DNA of 64,000 nucleotides from Actinomyces naeslundii (GCF_001956585.1 NZ_MSRR01000006.1:62001-126000), one strand, 5' to 3'; numbered from the stretch's first letter, positions 10,113 to 19,454 are shown. Notes: generated by a model from the letters alone, not told the origin. A program made the numbers and translations.

Positions 10113-11459
10113 GTGACCGTTCCCGCCGCCCCGTCGGCCGTCGAGCCCTTCGACGCCGTCGACGTCATCGCCGCCAAGCGCGACGGCGCCGCCCTGACCG
10201 ACGCCCAGATCGACTGGGTGGTGGACGCCTACACCCGTGGCGTCGTCGCCGAGGAGCAGATGAGCGCGCTGGCCATGGCCATCTACCTGCGCGGCATGAG
10301 CCGGGCCGAGATCGCCCGCTGGACCGGCGCCATGATCGCCTCCGGCGAGCGCATGGACTTCTCCGGCCTCGGACGCCCGACGGCGGACAAGCACTCCACC
10401 GGGGGAGTGGGGGACAAGATCACCCTGCCGCTGGCGCCGCTCGTGGCCGTCTTCGGCGTGAGCGTCCCCCAGCTCTCCGGGCGCGGTCTCGGGCACACCG
10501 GCGGAACCCTGGACAAGATGGAGTCCATTCCCGGCTGGCGGGCCGACCTCACGGGCGAGGAAATCCTGTCGATGCTCGACGCCGGCGGCCCCGGCGCCGT
10601 CATCTGCGCCGCCGGAGCCGGCCTGGCTCCGGCCGACAAGCGCCTCTACGCCCTGAGAGACACCACTGCCACCGTCTCCTGCGTCCCCCTCATCGCCTCC
10701 TCGATCATGTCCAAGAAGATCGCCGAGGGAACCGGCGCCCTCGTCCTGGACGTCAAGGTCGGCTCGGGCGCCTTCATGAAGGAGATCGACCAGGCCCGCG
10801 AGCTCGCCTCCACCATGGTGGCCCTGGGCACCGACGCCGGCGTGACCACCCGCGCCCTGCTCACCGACATGTCCACCCCGCTCGGGCTCACCGCCGGCAA
10901 CGCCCTCGAGGTCGCCGAGTCCCTCGAGGTGCTCGCCGGTGGGGGACCGGCCGACGTCGTCGACCTCACCGTGGCCCTGGCCCTGGAGATGTGCGCCGCC
11001 GCCGGCAGACCCGTGGGGGAGGACGAGGTCCGCGCCGCCCTGGCCGACGGGCGCGCCATGGACGTCTGGCGCGACATGGTCCGCCGCCAGGGAGGGGACC
11101 CGGATGCGCCTCTGCCCCGGGCACCCGAGACCGAGCTCGTCACCGCCCCGGCCGACGGCGTCCTCACCACCCTGGACGCCCTCGCCGTCGGGGTTGCCGC
11201 CTGGCGCCTCGGGGCCGGACGCGCCCGTAAGGAGGACCCCGTTCAGGCTGTCGCCGGCGTGACCATGCACGCCAAGCCGGGCGACGAGGTGCACGCCGGC
11301 CAGCCGCTGCTCACCCTGCACACCGCCACGCCCGAGCGCTTCACCCGCGCCCGGGAGGCGCTCGCGGGCGGCATCGTCATCTCCCAGGCCGGTTCCTCGC
11401 AGGCGGCCGACGCCGCCGCCCGCCGTGAGCGCGGCGTCGTCCTGGAGCGGATCGGATGA
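10113..11459 (+). CDS. deoA: Thymidine phosphorylase
   Basis: 448 residues, starting at GTG 10113 after GAGGAGAG. It catalyses phosphorolysis of thymidine (and, in pyrimidine nucleoside phosphorylases, uridine) to base plus (deoxy)ribose-1-phosphate. The family signature K93-H-S-T-G-G-V-G-D and the downstream S-G-R-G-L-G-H-T-G-G-T-L-D-K-M-E stretch are complete. The C-terminal domain contains the conserved D-E-V-H-A-G-Q-P-L segment. The product would feed a phosphopentomutase and then DeoC. The stop overlaps the next gene by 4 bases. Confidence 0.93.
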   Translation: MTVPAAPSAVEPFDAVDVIAAKRDGAALTDAQIDWVVDAYTRGVVAEEQMSALAMAIYLRGMSRAEIARWTGAMIASGERMDFSGLGRPTADKHSTGGVGDKITLPLAPLVAVFGVSVPQLSGRGLGHTGGTLDKMESIPGWRADLTGEEILSMLDAGGPGAVICAAGAGLAPADKRLYALRDTTATVSCVPLIASSIMSKKIAEGTGALVLDVKVGSGAFMKEIDQARELASTMVALGTDAGVTTRALLTDMSTPLGLTAGNALEVAESLEVLAGGGPADVVDLTVALALEMCAAAGRPVGEDEVRAALADGRAMDVWRDMVRRQGGDPDAPLPRAPETELVTAPADGVLTTLDALAVGVAAWRLGAGRARKEDPVQAVAGVTMHAKPGDEVHAGQPLLTLHTATPERFTRAREALAGGIVISQAGSSQAADAAARRERGVVLERIG

Positions 11460-12268
11460 CCACGCCCCGACCGGTGCAGCCGGCCATCGTCGCCCGGGCC
11501 GTCAACTCCCGGCTGCGGGTGGGACGCCTCATCCAGGCGGGCCAGGCCATCACCCTGACCCAGACCGATGCCACCACCTGCGGGCCCACCTGCCTCCTGG
11601 CCGCCCGCCTGCTCCTGGCGCCCGGCGAGCGCCGGGCCGTGACGGGTGAGCTCGCCCAGGAGATGGCCACATCGGAGCCCGGTCGGGAGGGTAGGCACCT
11701 GATGTCTCTCCTGTCCCGCCACCAGCTGCGGATCCAACGGGCCATGAATGTCCACGGCCTGGGGGTCCTGCCCTGGCCGAAGGCGCTCGGTTCCACGCCC
11801 TGGTCCGTGGCCCGGCAGATGACCGAGATCGCTGAGGCCTGTGCTCTTGGCCGCTCGCGCCGCCGTTACACGGTGAGGTGGGTGAGTGACCACGGCCCTG
11901 CCTGGGGCAGTGAGGTCGCCTCGATCCGTGAGGTGCTGGCAGGTGGGTTCCCGGTCATCCTGGTCACCGGCGGTCCGCTCGTCCTCGATCACGACGCCGA
12001 GGTGGATCCCACTGCGGGGGCGAGGCTGCGCGCCTCCCTGGCGCGAACCCCGGCCGTGCCCCGCCACTACGTCCTGGCCCTGCCCTGGCAGACCATCGAG
12101 CAGGACGACCCCGGTGAGGGAAGCGTGCACATCTACGAGCCCTCCAGCGGATCCGTGCGCCCCCTCAACCTGACCGTCCCGTGCGACCCGTACCGCCCCG
12201 GCCCCCGCGAGCTCGGCGGCTGGCCCCGCGTCCTCGCCGTCGTCGCTCCCGAAAACAGTTCATGGTGA
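11456..12268 (+). CDS. C39-like cysteine-peptidase-fold protein, unknown function
   Basis: 270 residues with no signal peptide or membrane helix. The segment T41-C-G-P-T-C-L sits at the head of a helix, as the nucleophile does in papain/C39-like folds. H204 lies in R-H-Y-V-L-A-L, and an acidic residue (E228, in H-I-Y-E-P-S-S-G) follows, in the C39-like Cys...His...Asp/Asn order. The third position is Glu rather than the usual Asp/Asn, so activity is uncertain. The gene overlaps deoA by 4 bases (ATGA), a tight coupling with nucleoside catabolism. I infer a peptidase or inactive derivative; the substrate is unknown. Confidence 0.6.
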   Translation: MTTPRPVQPAIVARAVNSRLRVGRLIQAGQAITLTQTDATTCGPTCLLAARLLLAPGERRAVTGELAQEMATSEPGREGRHLMSLLSRHQLRIQRAMNVHGLGVLPWPKALGSTPWSVARQMTEIAEACALGRSRRRYTVRWVSDHGPAWGSEVASIREVLAGGFPVILVTGGPLVLDHDAEVDPTAGARLRASLARTPAVPRHYVLALPWQTIEQDDPGEGSVHIYEPSSGSVRPLNLTVPCDPYRPGPRELGGWPRVLAVVAPENSSW

Positions 12269-12294
12269 GAACCAGTTATGCGAGAGTGATATCC

Positions 12295-12645
12295 ATGCCG
12301 ACACAACGGGTCATGCCGCTCATTACTGTGCGCGATCTTGATGCCGCCATCGAAGCCTATCGTCGCCTCACCGGGATGGAGGTGGTCATGAATCATGGTT
12401 GGATTGCAATCCTGTCTCCGCCAGGAGATCGTTCCATTCAAATCAGTTTGATCGCCTCTGATCCCACTGCGCCTGTCAATCCGGCGGTCTCCATCGAGGT
12501 GGATGACGTGGATGATGCCTATCAGATTGCTCGGGAGAACGGGTGGGAGATCGTGCATGATCTCGCTGTGGAGGAGTGGGGAGTGCGTCGTTTCTTCTTC
12601 CGGGATGCTGACGGAAACGTCATGAACGTCCTTTCTCATCTGTGA
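12295..12645 (+). CDS. VOC (glyoxalase/bleomycin resistance-like) family protein
   Basis: 116 residues from ATG 12295. It has the single-domain vicinal-oxygen-chelate pattern: [16 protein letters not shown] at the N terminus and [13 protein letters not shown] at the C terminus. The usual metal His/Glu ligands are not all evident; N in M-N-V replaces the common Glu, so it may be a binding protein rather than an enzyme. Third-position GC is visibly lower than in neighbouring deo genes. It lies between the C39-like gene and deoC on the same strand. Alternative starts at 12262 and 12313 are possible. Confidence 0.65.
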   Translation: MPTQRVMPLITVRDLDAAIEAYRRLTGMEVVMNHGWIAILSPPGDRSIQISLIASDPTAPVNPAVSIEVDDVDDAYQIARENGWEIVHDLAVEEWGVRRFFFRDADGNVMNVLSHL

Positions 12646-12734
12646 ATCCAGCATCGCTGGTTTGTCGCGTGGATGTTTTGCCCGCATTAGGCAGGTCAGT
12701 CCATGATGGGGTGAACACCGTCGAAAGGAACCCC

Positions 12735-13388
12735 ATGACCGCGCGCGCCCAGATCGCCTCTCTCATCGACCACACCCTCCTCAAGCCCGAGGCCACTGCC
12801 GCCCAGGTTGACGCGCTCGTCGCCGAGGCCGCGGCCCTGGGCACCTACAGCGTGTGCGTCTCCCCGAGCCTTCTTCCGCTGAGCCTGCCCGACGGACTGC
12901 ACCTGGCCACCGTCTGCGGCTTCCCCTCCGGCGCCCACGCCACTGTCGTCAAGGCCGCCGAGGCCGCCGACGCTGCCGCCAAGGGCGCCGAGGAGATCGA
13001 CATGGTCGTCAACCTCCGCCTGGTCAAGGAAGGCGACGTCGACGCCGTCGAGGCCGATATCCGCGGCGTGCGCGAGGCCTGCCGGGGCTCCGTCCTCAAG
13101 GTCATCATCGAGTCCGCCGCCCTCACCGACGACGAGATCGTCTCCACCTGCCGCGCCGCCGAGGCCGCCGGGGCCGACTACGTCAAGACCTCCACCGGCT
13201 TCCACCCCGCCGGCGGCGCCTCCACTCACGCCGTCGCCCTCATGCGTGCCACCGTCGGAGACCGCCTCGGCGTCAAGGCCTCCGGAGGTATCCGCACCGC
13301 CGCCGACGCCCTCGCCATGGTCGAGGCCGGCGCCAACCGTCTGGGCCTGTCCGCCAGCGCTGCTGTCCTCGAGGGTCTCAGCAACTGA
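12735..13388 (+). CDS. deoC: Deoxyribose-phosphate aldolase
   Basis: 217-residue TIM-barrel class I aldolase cleaving 2-deoxyribose-5-phosphate to acetaldehyde and glyceraldehyde-3-phosphate. The Schiff-base lysine is K151 in Y-V-K-T-S-T-G-F. The proton-relay residues D89 (D-M-V-V-N) and K181 (V-K-A-S-G-G-I-R) are present. The ATG at 12735 follows GAAAGGAA and gives the family's usual N terminus. It completes the deoxynucleoside degradation route begun by cdd and deoA. Confidence 0.95.
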   Translation: MTARAQIASLIDHTLLKPEATAAQVDALVAEAAALGTYSVCVSPSLLPLSLPDGLHLATVCGFPSGAHATVVKAAEAADAAAKGAEEIDMVVNLRLVKEGDVDAVEADIRGVREACRGSVLKVIIESAALTDDEIVSTCRAAEAAGADYVKTSTGFHPAGGASTHAVALMRATVGDRLGVKASGGIRTAADALAMVEAGANRLGLSASAAVLEGLSN

Positions 13389-13447
13389 GCTGTCCACACC
13401 TTCGCTGCGGACCTGCACCCCGGTATCGACGGAAGGACCGCCTCAAC

Positions 13448-13478
13448 TTGCCAAGTTTCGGGCACCCGAAACTATACT
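13448..13478 (+). promoter_or_regulatory. Metal-transporter promoter, probably leaderless
   Basis: TTGCCA (13448-13453) and TATACT (13473-13478) are 19 bases apart. Only 7 bases separate the -10 from the ATG at 13486, so the transcript should start at or beside the start codon. No ribosome binding site is visible. Confidence 0.6.
13454..13473. promoter_or_regulatory. 20-bp perfect palindromic operator in the metal-transporter promoter
   Basis: AGTTTCGGG and CCCGAAACT form perfect 9-base arms around a CA centre, filling the space between the -35 and -10 boxes. A bound repressor would block RNA polymerase. By context I infer a metal-sensing regulator (DtxR/MntR or Fur/Zur type), but the sequence does not match a consensus I can name. 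Confidence 0.6.
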
Positions 13479-13485
13479 CGGCGCT

Positions 13486-14688
13486 ATGAGAACCATCCCC
13501 AGTATGAGTCGCCGCAGCGTCGCGGCGCTCGCCTGTCTCGCCCTGTCCGCACCCGCCCTGGCCGCCTGTGGTCACAGCTCGACCTCAGCCGACGCCTCGG
13601 GAACGGTCAAGGCGGTCGCCTCCACCACGCAGATCTGCGACTACATCACTCAGCTCGCCACCGGCGACGCCTCCAGCGATCTCTCCTTCGACCGCACCGG
13701 CGCGGACGGCAAGACCCAGCACTTCGGCGCTGACGCCGCCAAGGCCACGTCCCACCTCAAGCTCACCTGCCTGCTGGCCCCCAACGCCTCGGCGCACGAG
13801 CACGACATGACCACGGCCCAGTCCAAGGCCCTGTCCGAGGCGGATCTCTTCTTCATCTCCGGCGTCGACCTGGAGCACTTCCTGGACTCCGCCGTCGACT
13901 CCACCGGCTTCAAGGGCACCATGGTGGTGACCTCCGGTGTTGCCGGGGCCGCCGACGTCGATGACCTGGCCGCCCAGAAGAAGAAGGAGGAGGCCAAGCC
14001 CTACAAGGTCGACCGGGGCAGCGCCAAGGTCGAGGTCGCCAAGTGGCCCTTCCCCCCTGAGGAGGGGGAGAGCGAGCCCGAGTTCCGCTTCGACCCGCAC
14101 GTGTGGACCTCGCCGAAGAACGCCATCGTCCAGGTCACCAACATCGGTGCCGCCCTGGAGAAGGCCGCTCCCGACCAGGCCGGTGTCTTCCGCAACCACG
14201 TGGACGCCTACGTCGCCAAGCTCAAGAAGCTCGATGAGTGGGCGGCCGGCTCCCTGAACTCGGTGCCCCAGGACAAACGGGTCCTGTTCACCAGCCACGA
14301 CGCCTTCGGCTACTTCAGCAGTGAGTTCGGCGTCAAGTTCGAGGGCGCGGCCCTGTCCGACTTCAACGCCCAGCAGGACGCCACCGCCGACAAGATCAAG
14401 GAGACCGCGGACAAGGTCAAGGCCTCCGGCGCAGTGGCCATCTTCGCCGAGAACTCCAACAACCCCAAGTCCGTCCAGAAGGTCGCCGAGGTCGCCGGAG
14501 TCAAGGCCGTCATCGGTGACGAGGCCCTTTACGGAGACTCCCTGGGCACCCCCGGCTCCGACGGCGAGACCTACATCGGCTCCATCCTCCACAACGTCTC
14601 CAACCTCACCAAGGCATGGGGCGGCACGGTATCCGAGATTCCCGCGGACCTCTCCCAGTGGACCCCCAAGTCATCCGACGTCAAGTGA
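13486..14688 (+). CDS. Zinc/manganese ABC transporter substrate-binding lipoprotein
   Basis: 400 residues of the cluster A-I (ZnuA/TroA/PsaA) family. The signal peptide ends in lipobox L-A-A-C at Cys28. Metal-ligand candidates are H104/H106 (S-A-H-E-H-D), H205 (F-D-P-H-V-W), the His of T-S-H-D-A-F-G-Y-F and an Asp near G-D-E-A-L-Y-G-D. The Lys/Glu-rich stretch near residues 165-171 replaces the His-rich loop of many ZnuA proteins, so Zn versus Mn cannot be decided. Start 13486 fits the promoter geometry; ATG 13504 is an alternative. It heads an operon with one ATPase and two permeases. Confidence 0.88.
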   Translation: MRTIPSMSRRSVAALACLALSAPALAACGHSSTSADASGTVKAVASTTQICDYITQLATGDASSDLSFDRTGADGKTQHFGADAAKATSHLKLTCLLAPNASAHEHDMTTAQSKALSEADLFFISGVDLEHFLDSAVDSTGFKGTMVVTSGVAGAADVDDLAAQKKKEEAKPYKVDRGSAKVEVAKWPFPPEEGESEPEFRFDPHVWTSPKNAIVQVTNIGAALEKAAPDQAGVFRNHVDAYVAKLKKLDEWAAGSLNSVPQDKRVLFTSHDAFGYFSSEFGVKFEGAALSDFNAQQDATADKIKETADKVKASGAVAIFAENSNNPKSVQKVAEVAGVKAVIGDEALYGDSLGTPGSDGETYIGSILHNVSNLTKAWGGTVSEIPADLSQWTPKSSDVK

Positions 14689-14696
14689 GAAACCAC

Positions 14697-15497
14697 ATGA
14701 CAGGCCCCCGCGATCCCGCACCCGTCTCGGCTGAGCCGGTCGTCATCCTGGAGGATGCCTCCTTCTCCTACGGCTCCTCCACGGTGCTCACCGGCGTCTC
14801 CGGGCAGGTCCCGGCCGGGCAGGCCCTCGCGCTTGTTGGTCCCAACGGCTCGGGCAAGACCACCCTCATGCGTGCCCTGCTCGGCATGGTGAGTGTCAGT
14901 GCCGGGCGGGTGCGGGTCAATGGGGCGGTGCCGGGGCGCGCGCCGCGCGGGTCTGTCGGATACGTCCCCCAGGTCAGCGACCTCGACCCCACCTTTCCCG
15001 TCACCGTGCGGGAGGTGGTCCAGATGGGCATGTACTCCCAGCTCGGCATCCTGCGGCGTCCCGGGGCCCGGACTCGTCGTCGGGCGATGGAGGCCCTTGA
15101 GAGCGTCGGACTGGCCGACCGTGCCGAGCTGCGCTTCGGCACCCTGTCCGGCGGCCAGCAGCAGCGCGTCCTCGTGGCCCGCTGCGTGGCCGCCCGGCCC
15201 CGCCTCATCCTCCTCGATGAGCCCTTCAACGGTCTGGACCAGCCCAACCGCGAGGCCCTGCTGTCCATCATCACCGACCTCAAGGAATGGGGCGTCTCCC
15301 TGATCATCTCCACCCACGACCTGGTCCTGGCCCAGGAGACCTGCGAGCAGGCCGCCCTCCTGGCCGGGCGGCAGATCGCCTTCGGTCCGCGCGATGAGGT
15401 CCTCGTGGCCCGCTACATCGACGAGGCCTACGGAGGTCACGGCACCACCCGGCTGCTGGGGCTGCGATCCGCGGCCGGGGCGGGGGAGTCACAATGA
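14697..15497 (+). CDS. Zinc/manganese ABC transporter ATPase
   Basis: 266 residues. Walker A G-P-N-G-S-G-K-T-T (about residues 46-54), Q-loop Y-V-P-Q-V, signature L-S-G-G-Q-Q-Q-R, Walker B L-I-L-L-D-E-P and the switch H in S-T-H-D-L are intact. It follows the binding protein by 8 bases and overlaps the first permease by 4 bases. It powers uptake of the divalent metal. Confidence 0.92.
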   Translation: MTGPRDPAPVSAEPVVILEDASFSYGSSTVLTGVSGQVPAGQALALVGPNGSGKTTLMRALLGMVSVSAGRVRVNGAVPGRAPRGSVGYVPQVSDLDPTFPVTVREVVQMGMYSQLGILRRPGARTRRRAMEALESVGLADRAELRFGTLSGGQQQRVLVARCVAARPRLILLDEPFNGLDQPNREALLSIITDLKEWGVSLIISTHDLVLAQETCEQAALLAGRQIAFGPRDEVLVARYIDEAYGGHGTTRLLGLRSAAGAGESQ

Positions 15498-16546
15498 GCG
15501 GCTTCATGACGCTCTTCAGCCAGGTCCTCGAGCAGCTGCGCCTGGCAGTCGTCAACGTCCCGGGCATCACCCCCCTTGCGGATGCCCCTTTCCTCTTCCG
15601 GCCCCTGGTGATGGTGGTGCTCCTGGGTGTCGTCGCCGGCGTCATCGGTGTCATCATCAACCTTCGCAGCGCCGAGTTCAGTGCTGAGGCCATGGTTCAC
15701 GCGGTCTTCCCTGGGATCGTCGCCGGCGCAGTCTACTGGGGGATCAATGCGATCATCCCGGCTGCCTCTGTCGTCGCCGTCGCCGCGGCCCTGGTCCTGA
15801 CCATCGTCTCCCACCGTTCGCGTCGGGGTGAGGCCTCGGAGGCCGGAACTGCCGTCGTCCTCACCAGCTTCTTCTCCATCGGGCTCATCCTGTCCCTGGC
15901 CAAGGGCGACATGTCCGGCCAGCTCGAGGCCCTCATGTTCGGCCGGCTCCTGGAGGTCACCGATGAGCGCCTGGCCCAGGCCTTCATCGTGTGCGCCATT
16001 GCGCTGCTGCTCATCGTGGCGACCTGGAAGGAGCAGGTCGCCTACGCCTTCTACCGCACCGGTGCCCGTGCCTCAGGGCTGCGCCTCCTCGCGCTCGACC
16101 TGGTCCTCAACACCGCCATCGCGGCTGCCGTCGTCTCCGCCTCGACGGCGGTGGGCACTCTCCTTGTCATCGGCTACCTCGTCATCCCAGGAGCGACGGC
16201 GCGCATCCTCGTCTCCCGGGTGCGCTCCATGGTCGCGGTCGCTATCGCCGTCGGCGTGGGCGGGGGGTACCTCGGCATGCTGCTCATGACTCTGCCCGAG
16301 ACCCTCGACAAGCCAATCTCCCCGCAGGCCACCGTGGCCCTGGTCATGACCGCGATCCTCCTCCTCGCGGTCGGTGTCGCCGCTGCGCGCGAGCGGCTCC
16401 GCAGGGTGGTGCGGCAGGCTCGCTCAGCACGGCCCGCACCGGCTGCGACGACGGTGTCGAGCGGCGCGGACACGGGAGTCGCCTCAGATGAGGCTGCGGG
16501 TGCGGAGGGTGCGGTGGCTCCGACGGCCGAGGGGAGTCGGGCATGA
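15494..16546 (+). CDS. Zinc/manganese ABC transporter permease 1
   Basis: 350-residue ABC-3 family permease with 8-9 hydrophobic segments. The family features N-L-R-S-A-E-F-S-A-E-A-M-V-H-A-V-F-P-G near residue 60 and V-I-G-Y-L-V-I-P-G-A-T-A near residue 230 are clear. The C-terminal ~50 residues are an Ala/Gly/Thr-rich hydrophilic tail. It overlaps genes on both sides by 4 bases. Two permeases in one operon suggests a heterodimeric channel, as in SitCD/MntCD-type systems. Confidence 0.92.
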   Translation: MSGFMTLFSQVLEQLRLAVVNVPGITPLADAPFLFRPLVMVVLLGVVAGVIGVIINLRSAEFSAEAMVHAVFPGIVAGAVYWGINAIIPAASVVAVAAALVLTIVSHRSRRGEASEAGTAVVLTSFFSIGLILSLAKGDMSGQLEALMFGRLLEVTDERLAQAFIVCAIALLLIVATWKEQVAYAFYRTGARASGLRLLALDLVLNTAIAAAVVSASTAVGTLLVIGYLVIPGATARILVSRVRSMVAVAIAVGVGGGYLGMLLMTLPETLDKPISPQATVALVMTAILLLAVGVAAARERLRRVVRQARSARPAPAATTVSSGADTGVASDEAAGAEGAVAPTAEGSRA

Positions 16547-17427
16547 GCGTCGGACTCGACATCCTCCTACTGCCCATCATCGAGGTCGTTCTCATGGGGC
16601 TGCTGGCCGGGCTCGTGGGCGCGGTCGCACTGGTTCATCGCCGGATCTTCTTCACCGAGTCACTCACCCACGCGACCTTTCCGGGCGCGATCATCGGAGT
16701 CGTGCTGGCCGCCTGGTTCTCGCAGGCGATCCTCGGTCAGCGCGCCGACTTCACCCTCCTGTCCACCCTGGTGCTCGTGGGGGCCGGCGTTATGTGCCTT
16801 CCGATGATCTGGCTCATGCGTCGGCTCTCGCAGGTTCCGGGCATGACGTCGCAGTCGGCCGCCGGCGTCGTCCTCACCTTCGGCTTCGCCCTGGGCTACT
16901 TCCTTGCCAAGTGGTTCTCCCCGTTACCTCTCAAGGTGGACTCCTTCCTGGCCGGATCCGTCCTCAACGTCAGCCACGTTGACGTCATCGCCGTTGGCGT
17001 CGTCCTGGTACTGACCGTGCTTGTGCTCATCGTGGCCGGGCGGTTCCTCACCTTCTACAGCTTCGACCCACTGGGCTACCGGGCCAGCGGGCTGCGCCCC
17101 GCCTGGGCCGAGGCCACCGTCATGGTCATGATCACCCTGACCATTGTCATGCTGGTTCCGGCCGTTGGCACGATCCTGCCCATCGCGCTCATCGCTGCGC
17201 CCGCGGCCGCGCTGGCCCCGTGGACCGCCACCATGCGGCGGCTGCTGGTGGCGGCCCCGATCCTCGGGGCGGTCACCGCCCTGGTGGGGTTGCTGGTGGC
17301 TGTCAGGCTGAGCCTGTCGGCGGGCGGTGTCATCGCCGTGGCCTCGGGGCTGGTCTACGTCATCTCCGCCGTGGCCCACTGGGCTGCGATGAGCAGAGTC
17401 CGAGCGCGGATCTCCTTCCGGCGCTGA
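16543..17427 (+). CDS. Zinc/manganese ABC transporter permease 2
   Basis: 294-residue ABC-3 family permease, paralogous to the preceding gene. It has the matching R-R-I-F-F-T-E-S-L-T-H-A-T-F-P-G segment near residue 35 and about eight transmembrane stretches. It is the last gene of the metal-uptake operon. The 260 bases after it, before the convergent mutase gene, contain no gene that I can support. Confidence 0.92.
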   Translation: MSVGLDILLLPIIEVVLMGLLAGLVGAVALVHRRIFFTESLTHATFPGAIIGVVLAAWFSQAILGQRADFTLLSTLVLVGAGVMCLPMIWLMRRLSQVPGMTSQSAAGVVLTFGFALGYFLAKWFSPLPLKVDSFLAGSVLNVSHVDVIAVGVVLVLTVLVLIVAGRFLTFYSFDPLGYRASGLRPAWAEATVMVMITLTIVMLVPAVGTILPIALIAAPAAALAPWTATMRRLLVAAPILGAVTALVGLLVAVRLSLSAGGVIAVASGLVYVISAVAHWAAMSRVRARISFRR

Positions 17428-17687
17428 GGCCTCGGTGCAGGGACGCCCCAGTGGCGCCGCGACGAAGGCTGCGGCGAGGGCGCTGTCGTGGTGCGTCCCC
17501 CGACAGAGTCGTCTACCGGCGCCACCGTTGATCGTCGGTCTGCCCAGGAGGATCGGTCCTCGTCAGCGCTACGTCCCCGGCGGCGTCGTAGCAGCGGACC
17601 TGAGCAAGCAGATCACCCCGGAGATTATCGACCACACCTCACCCTCCTGACGCTCGGGGCGTCGGAGAGACCCTCGGGAGAAGCGGC

Positions 17688-19427
17688 TCAGGCGGCGATG
17701 CCCAGGACGCCGCGCAGGTCCGCCTTGATGGTCTCCAGGCGCTCGGCGGCCGCTGCGCGCACCTCGGCCACCGGCGTCTCGCCGACAGGCAGGATCACCT
17801 CGCAGTAGCACTTGAGCTTGGGCTCGGTCCCGGAGGGGCGCACGACCACACGGTCGTCCGAAGCAGTCACCCACACCAGCCCGTTTGTAGGAGGCAGCGT
17901 GCCGCCATTGCCGTCCGAGACGCCGTCGAGCAGATCCACCGTCTTGGTGATCGGGGAGCCTGCAAGCTTGGCCGGAGCCCCGCCCTCGCGCAGACGCTCC
18001 ATGGTTGCGGTGATGATGCAGAGGTCCTCGACCCTCATGCTCAACGGGCTCGTGGCGTGCAAGCCGTGCTCGCGAGCCAGCCGGTCGAGGAGGTCCTGTA
18101 GCGTCCGCCCCTGCTGCTTGAGTACGGAGGTCAGCACCGCCAGCCTCACCGAGGCCGAGATACCGTCCTTGTCCCGCACCGCAGCGGGATCCACGCAGTA
18201 CCCCAGTGCCTCCTCGTAGCCGAAGACCAGACCCGGCTCCCGGCTGATCCACTTGAAGCCCGTCAGGGTGCGTCGGAATCCGAGTCCGTGGGACTGGGCG
18301 ATCCGGCGCAGCAACCGGGAGGAGACCACGGAGCACGCCAGGACCCCGTTGCCGGCGAAAGCCGCCAGCTCAGCGGCCTGCTCGCCCAGGAGCGCACCGA
18401 CCTCATCGCCGGTCAGCTGACGCCAGCCGCCGGGGGCGTCCGCGTCCGGGACGGCGGCCGAGCAGCGGTCGGCGTCGGGGTCGTTGGCGATCACCAGGTC
18501 CGCCTCAACCTCCCGCGCCTTGTCCAGTGCCAGGTCCAGAGCCCCGGGTTCCTCCGGGTTGGGGAAGGCGACCGTCGGGAAGTCCGGGTCGGGCTCGAAC
18601 TGCTCAGTCACCTCGACGACGTCGGTGAACCCGACCCGGGCAAGCACCTCACGACAGGTGGCCCCGCCCACGCCGTGCATTGCGGTCAGAACGATCCTCA
18701 CCGGGGCAGGGGCCTTCATCCGGGCCGCCTGGGCCGCCCGCTCGACGTACTCCTCACGAATGGCCGGGTCGACCGTCTCCCAGCCCGCCTGCGGGCGCGG
18801 CACCGAGGCAATCGGACCGACGGCGTCGATCGCCTGCGCGATCTGCGTGTCATAGGGGGGAACGATCTGGGCTCCCTGGCCCGAGTCGGACACAGCCAAC
18901 CCGCCCAGGTAGACCTTGTAGCCGTTGTCCTGGGGCGGGTTGTGCGACGCGGTCACCATGACGCCGGCATCAGCCTCCAGGCGACGCAGCGCGAATGCGA
19001 GGACTGGTGTGGGGCAGTACGACTCGAAGAGAATCGCCCGCCCGCCCGCGCCTGTGACCACAGCGGCCGTGTCACGAGCGAACTGCTCGGAATTGTGACG
19101 GGCGTCGTAACCAATGACGACGCTGAAGCCCTCGCCGACACGGTTCTTGAGATAAGCCGACAGACCCGCGGCGGCTCGAATGACGACGACCCGATTCATC
19201 CGGTTGGGACCACCGCCGAGGCGACCGCGTAAACCTGCGGTACCAAAGGTGAGCGTGCCGCTGAAGGCGTCTGCGAGAGCTGCCTGAGCCGCGTCGGACT
19301 GCTCACCATGAGATCTGGCGGCAGCCAGGAGCTCAGTGAGCTCGGCGCGGGTGACGGGATCCGGATCGTCCTGGATCCAGGCGTTCACGGCAGCGTCGTC
19401 GTACACGTCTACAGGGCCTCGGGTCAT
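17688..19427 (-). CDS. Phosphoglucomutase/phosphomannomutase family protein (phospho-sugar mutase)
   Basis: 579 residues from ATG 19427. An alpha-D-phosphohexomutase of the PgmB/phosphopentomutase-like branch: F-G-T-A-G-L-R-G near residue 60, catalytic Ser in T-A-S-H-N-P near residue 157, metal-binding D-P-D-A-D-R near residue 300, and a phosphate-binding R-P-S-G-T-E-P-K near the C terminus. Members of this branch interconvert hexose or pentose 1- and 6(5)-phosphates. Its position close to cdd-deoA-deoC makes a phosphopentomutase-like role, joining DeoA to DeoC, plausible but unproven. An in-frame ATG at 19499 exists, but the family homology begins after 19427. Confidence 0.87.
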   Translation of the reverse strand: MTRGPVDVYDDAAVNAWIQDDPDPVTRAELTELLAAARSHGEQSDAAQAALADAFSGTLTFGTAGLRGRLGGGPNRMNRVVVIRAAAGLSAYLKNRVGEGFSVVIGYDARHNSEQFARDTAAVVTGAGGRAILFESYCPTPVLAFALRRLEADAGVMVTASHNPPQDNGYKVYLGGLAVSDSGQGAQIVPPYDTQIAQAIDAVGPIASVPRPQAGWETVDPAIREEYVERAAQAARMKAPAPVRIVLTAMHGVGGATCREVLARVGFTDVVEVTEQFEPDPDFPTVAFPNPEEPGALDLALDKAREVEADLVIANDPDADRCSAAVPDADAPGGWRQLTGDEVGALLGEQAAELAAFAGNGVLACSVVSSRLLRRIAQSHGLGFRRTLTGFKWISREPGLVFGYEEALGYCVDPAAVRDKDGISASVRLAVLTSVLKQQGRTLQDLLDRLAREHGLHATSPLSMRVEDLCIITATMERLREGGAPAKLAGSPITKTVDLLDGVSDGNGGTLPPTNGLVWVTASDDRVVVRPSGTEPKLKCYCEVILPVGETPVAEVRAAAAERLETIKADLRGVLGIAA

Positions 19428-19454
19428 ATCCGTGACGGTACCGCGATAAAAGTG

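Noticed and set aside
9780-11321. 513-codon open frame on the minus strand
   Set aside because: Antisense shadow of cdd and deoA, whose motifs are complete on the plus strand.
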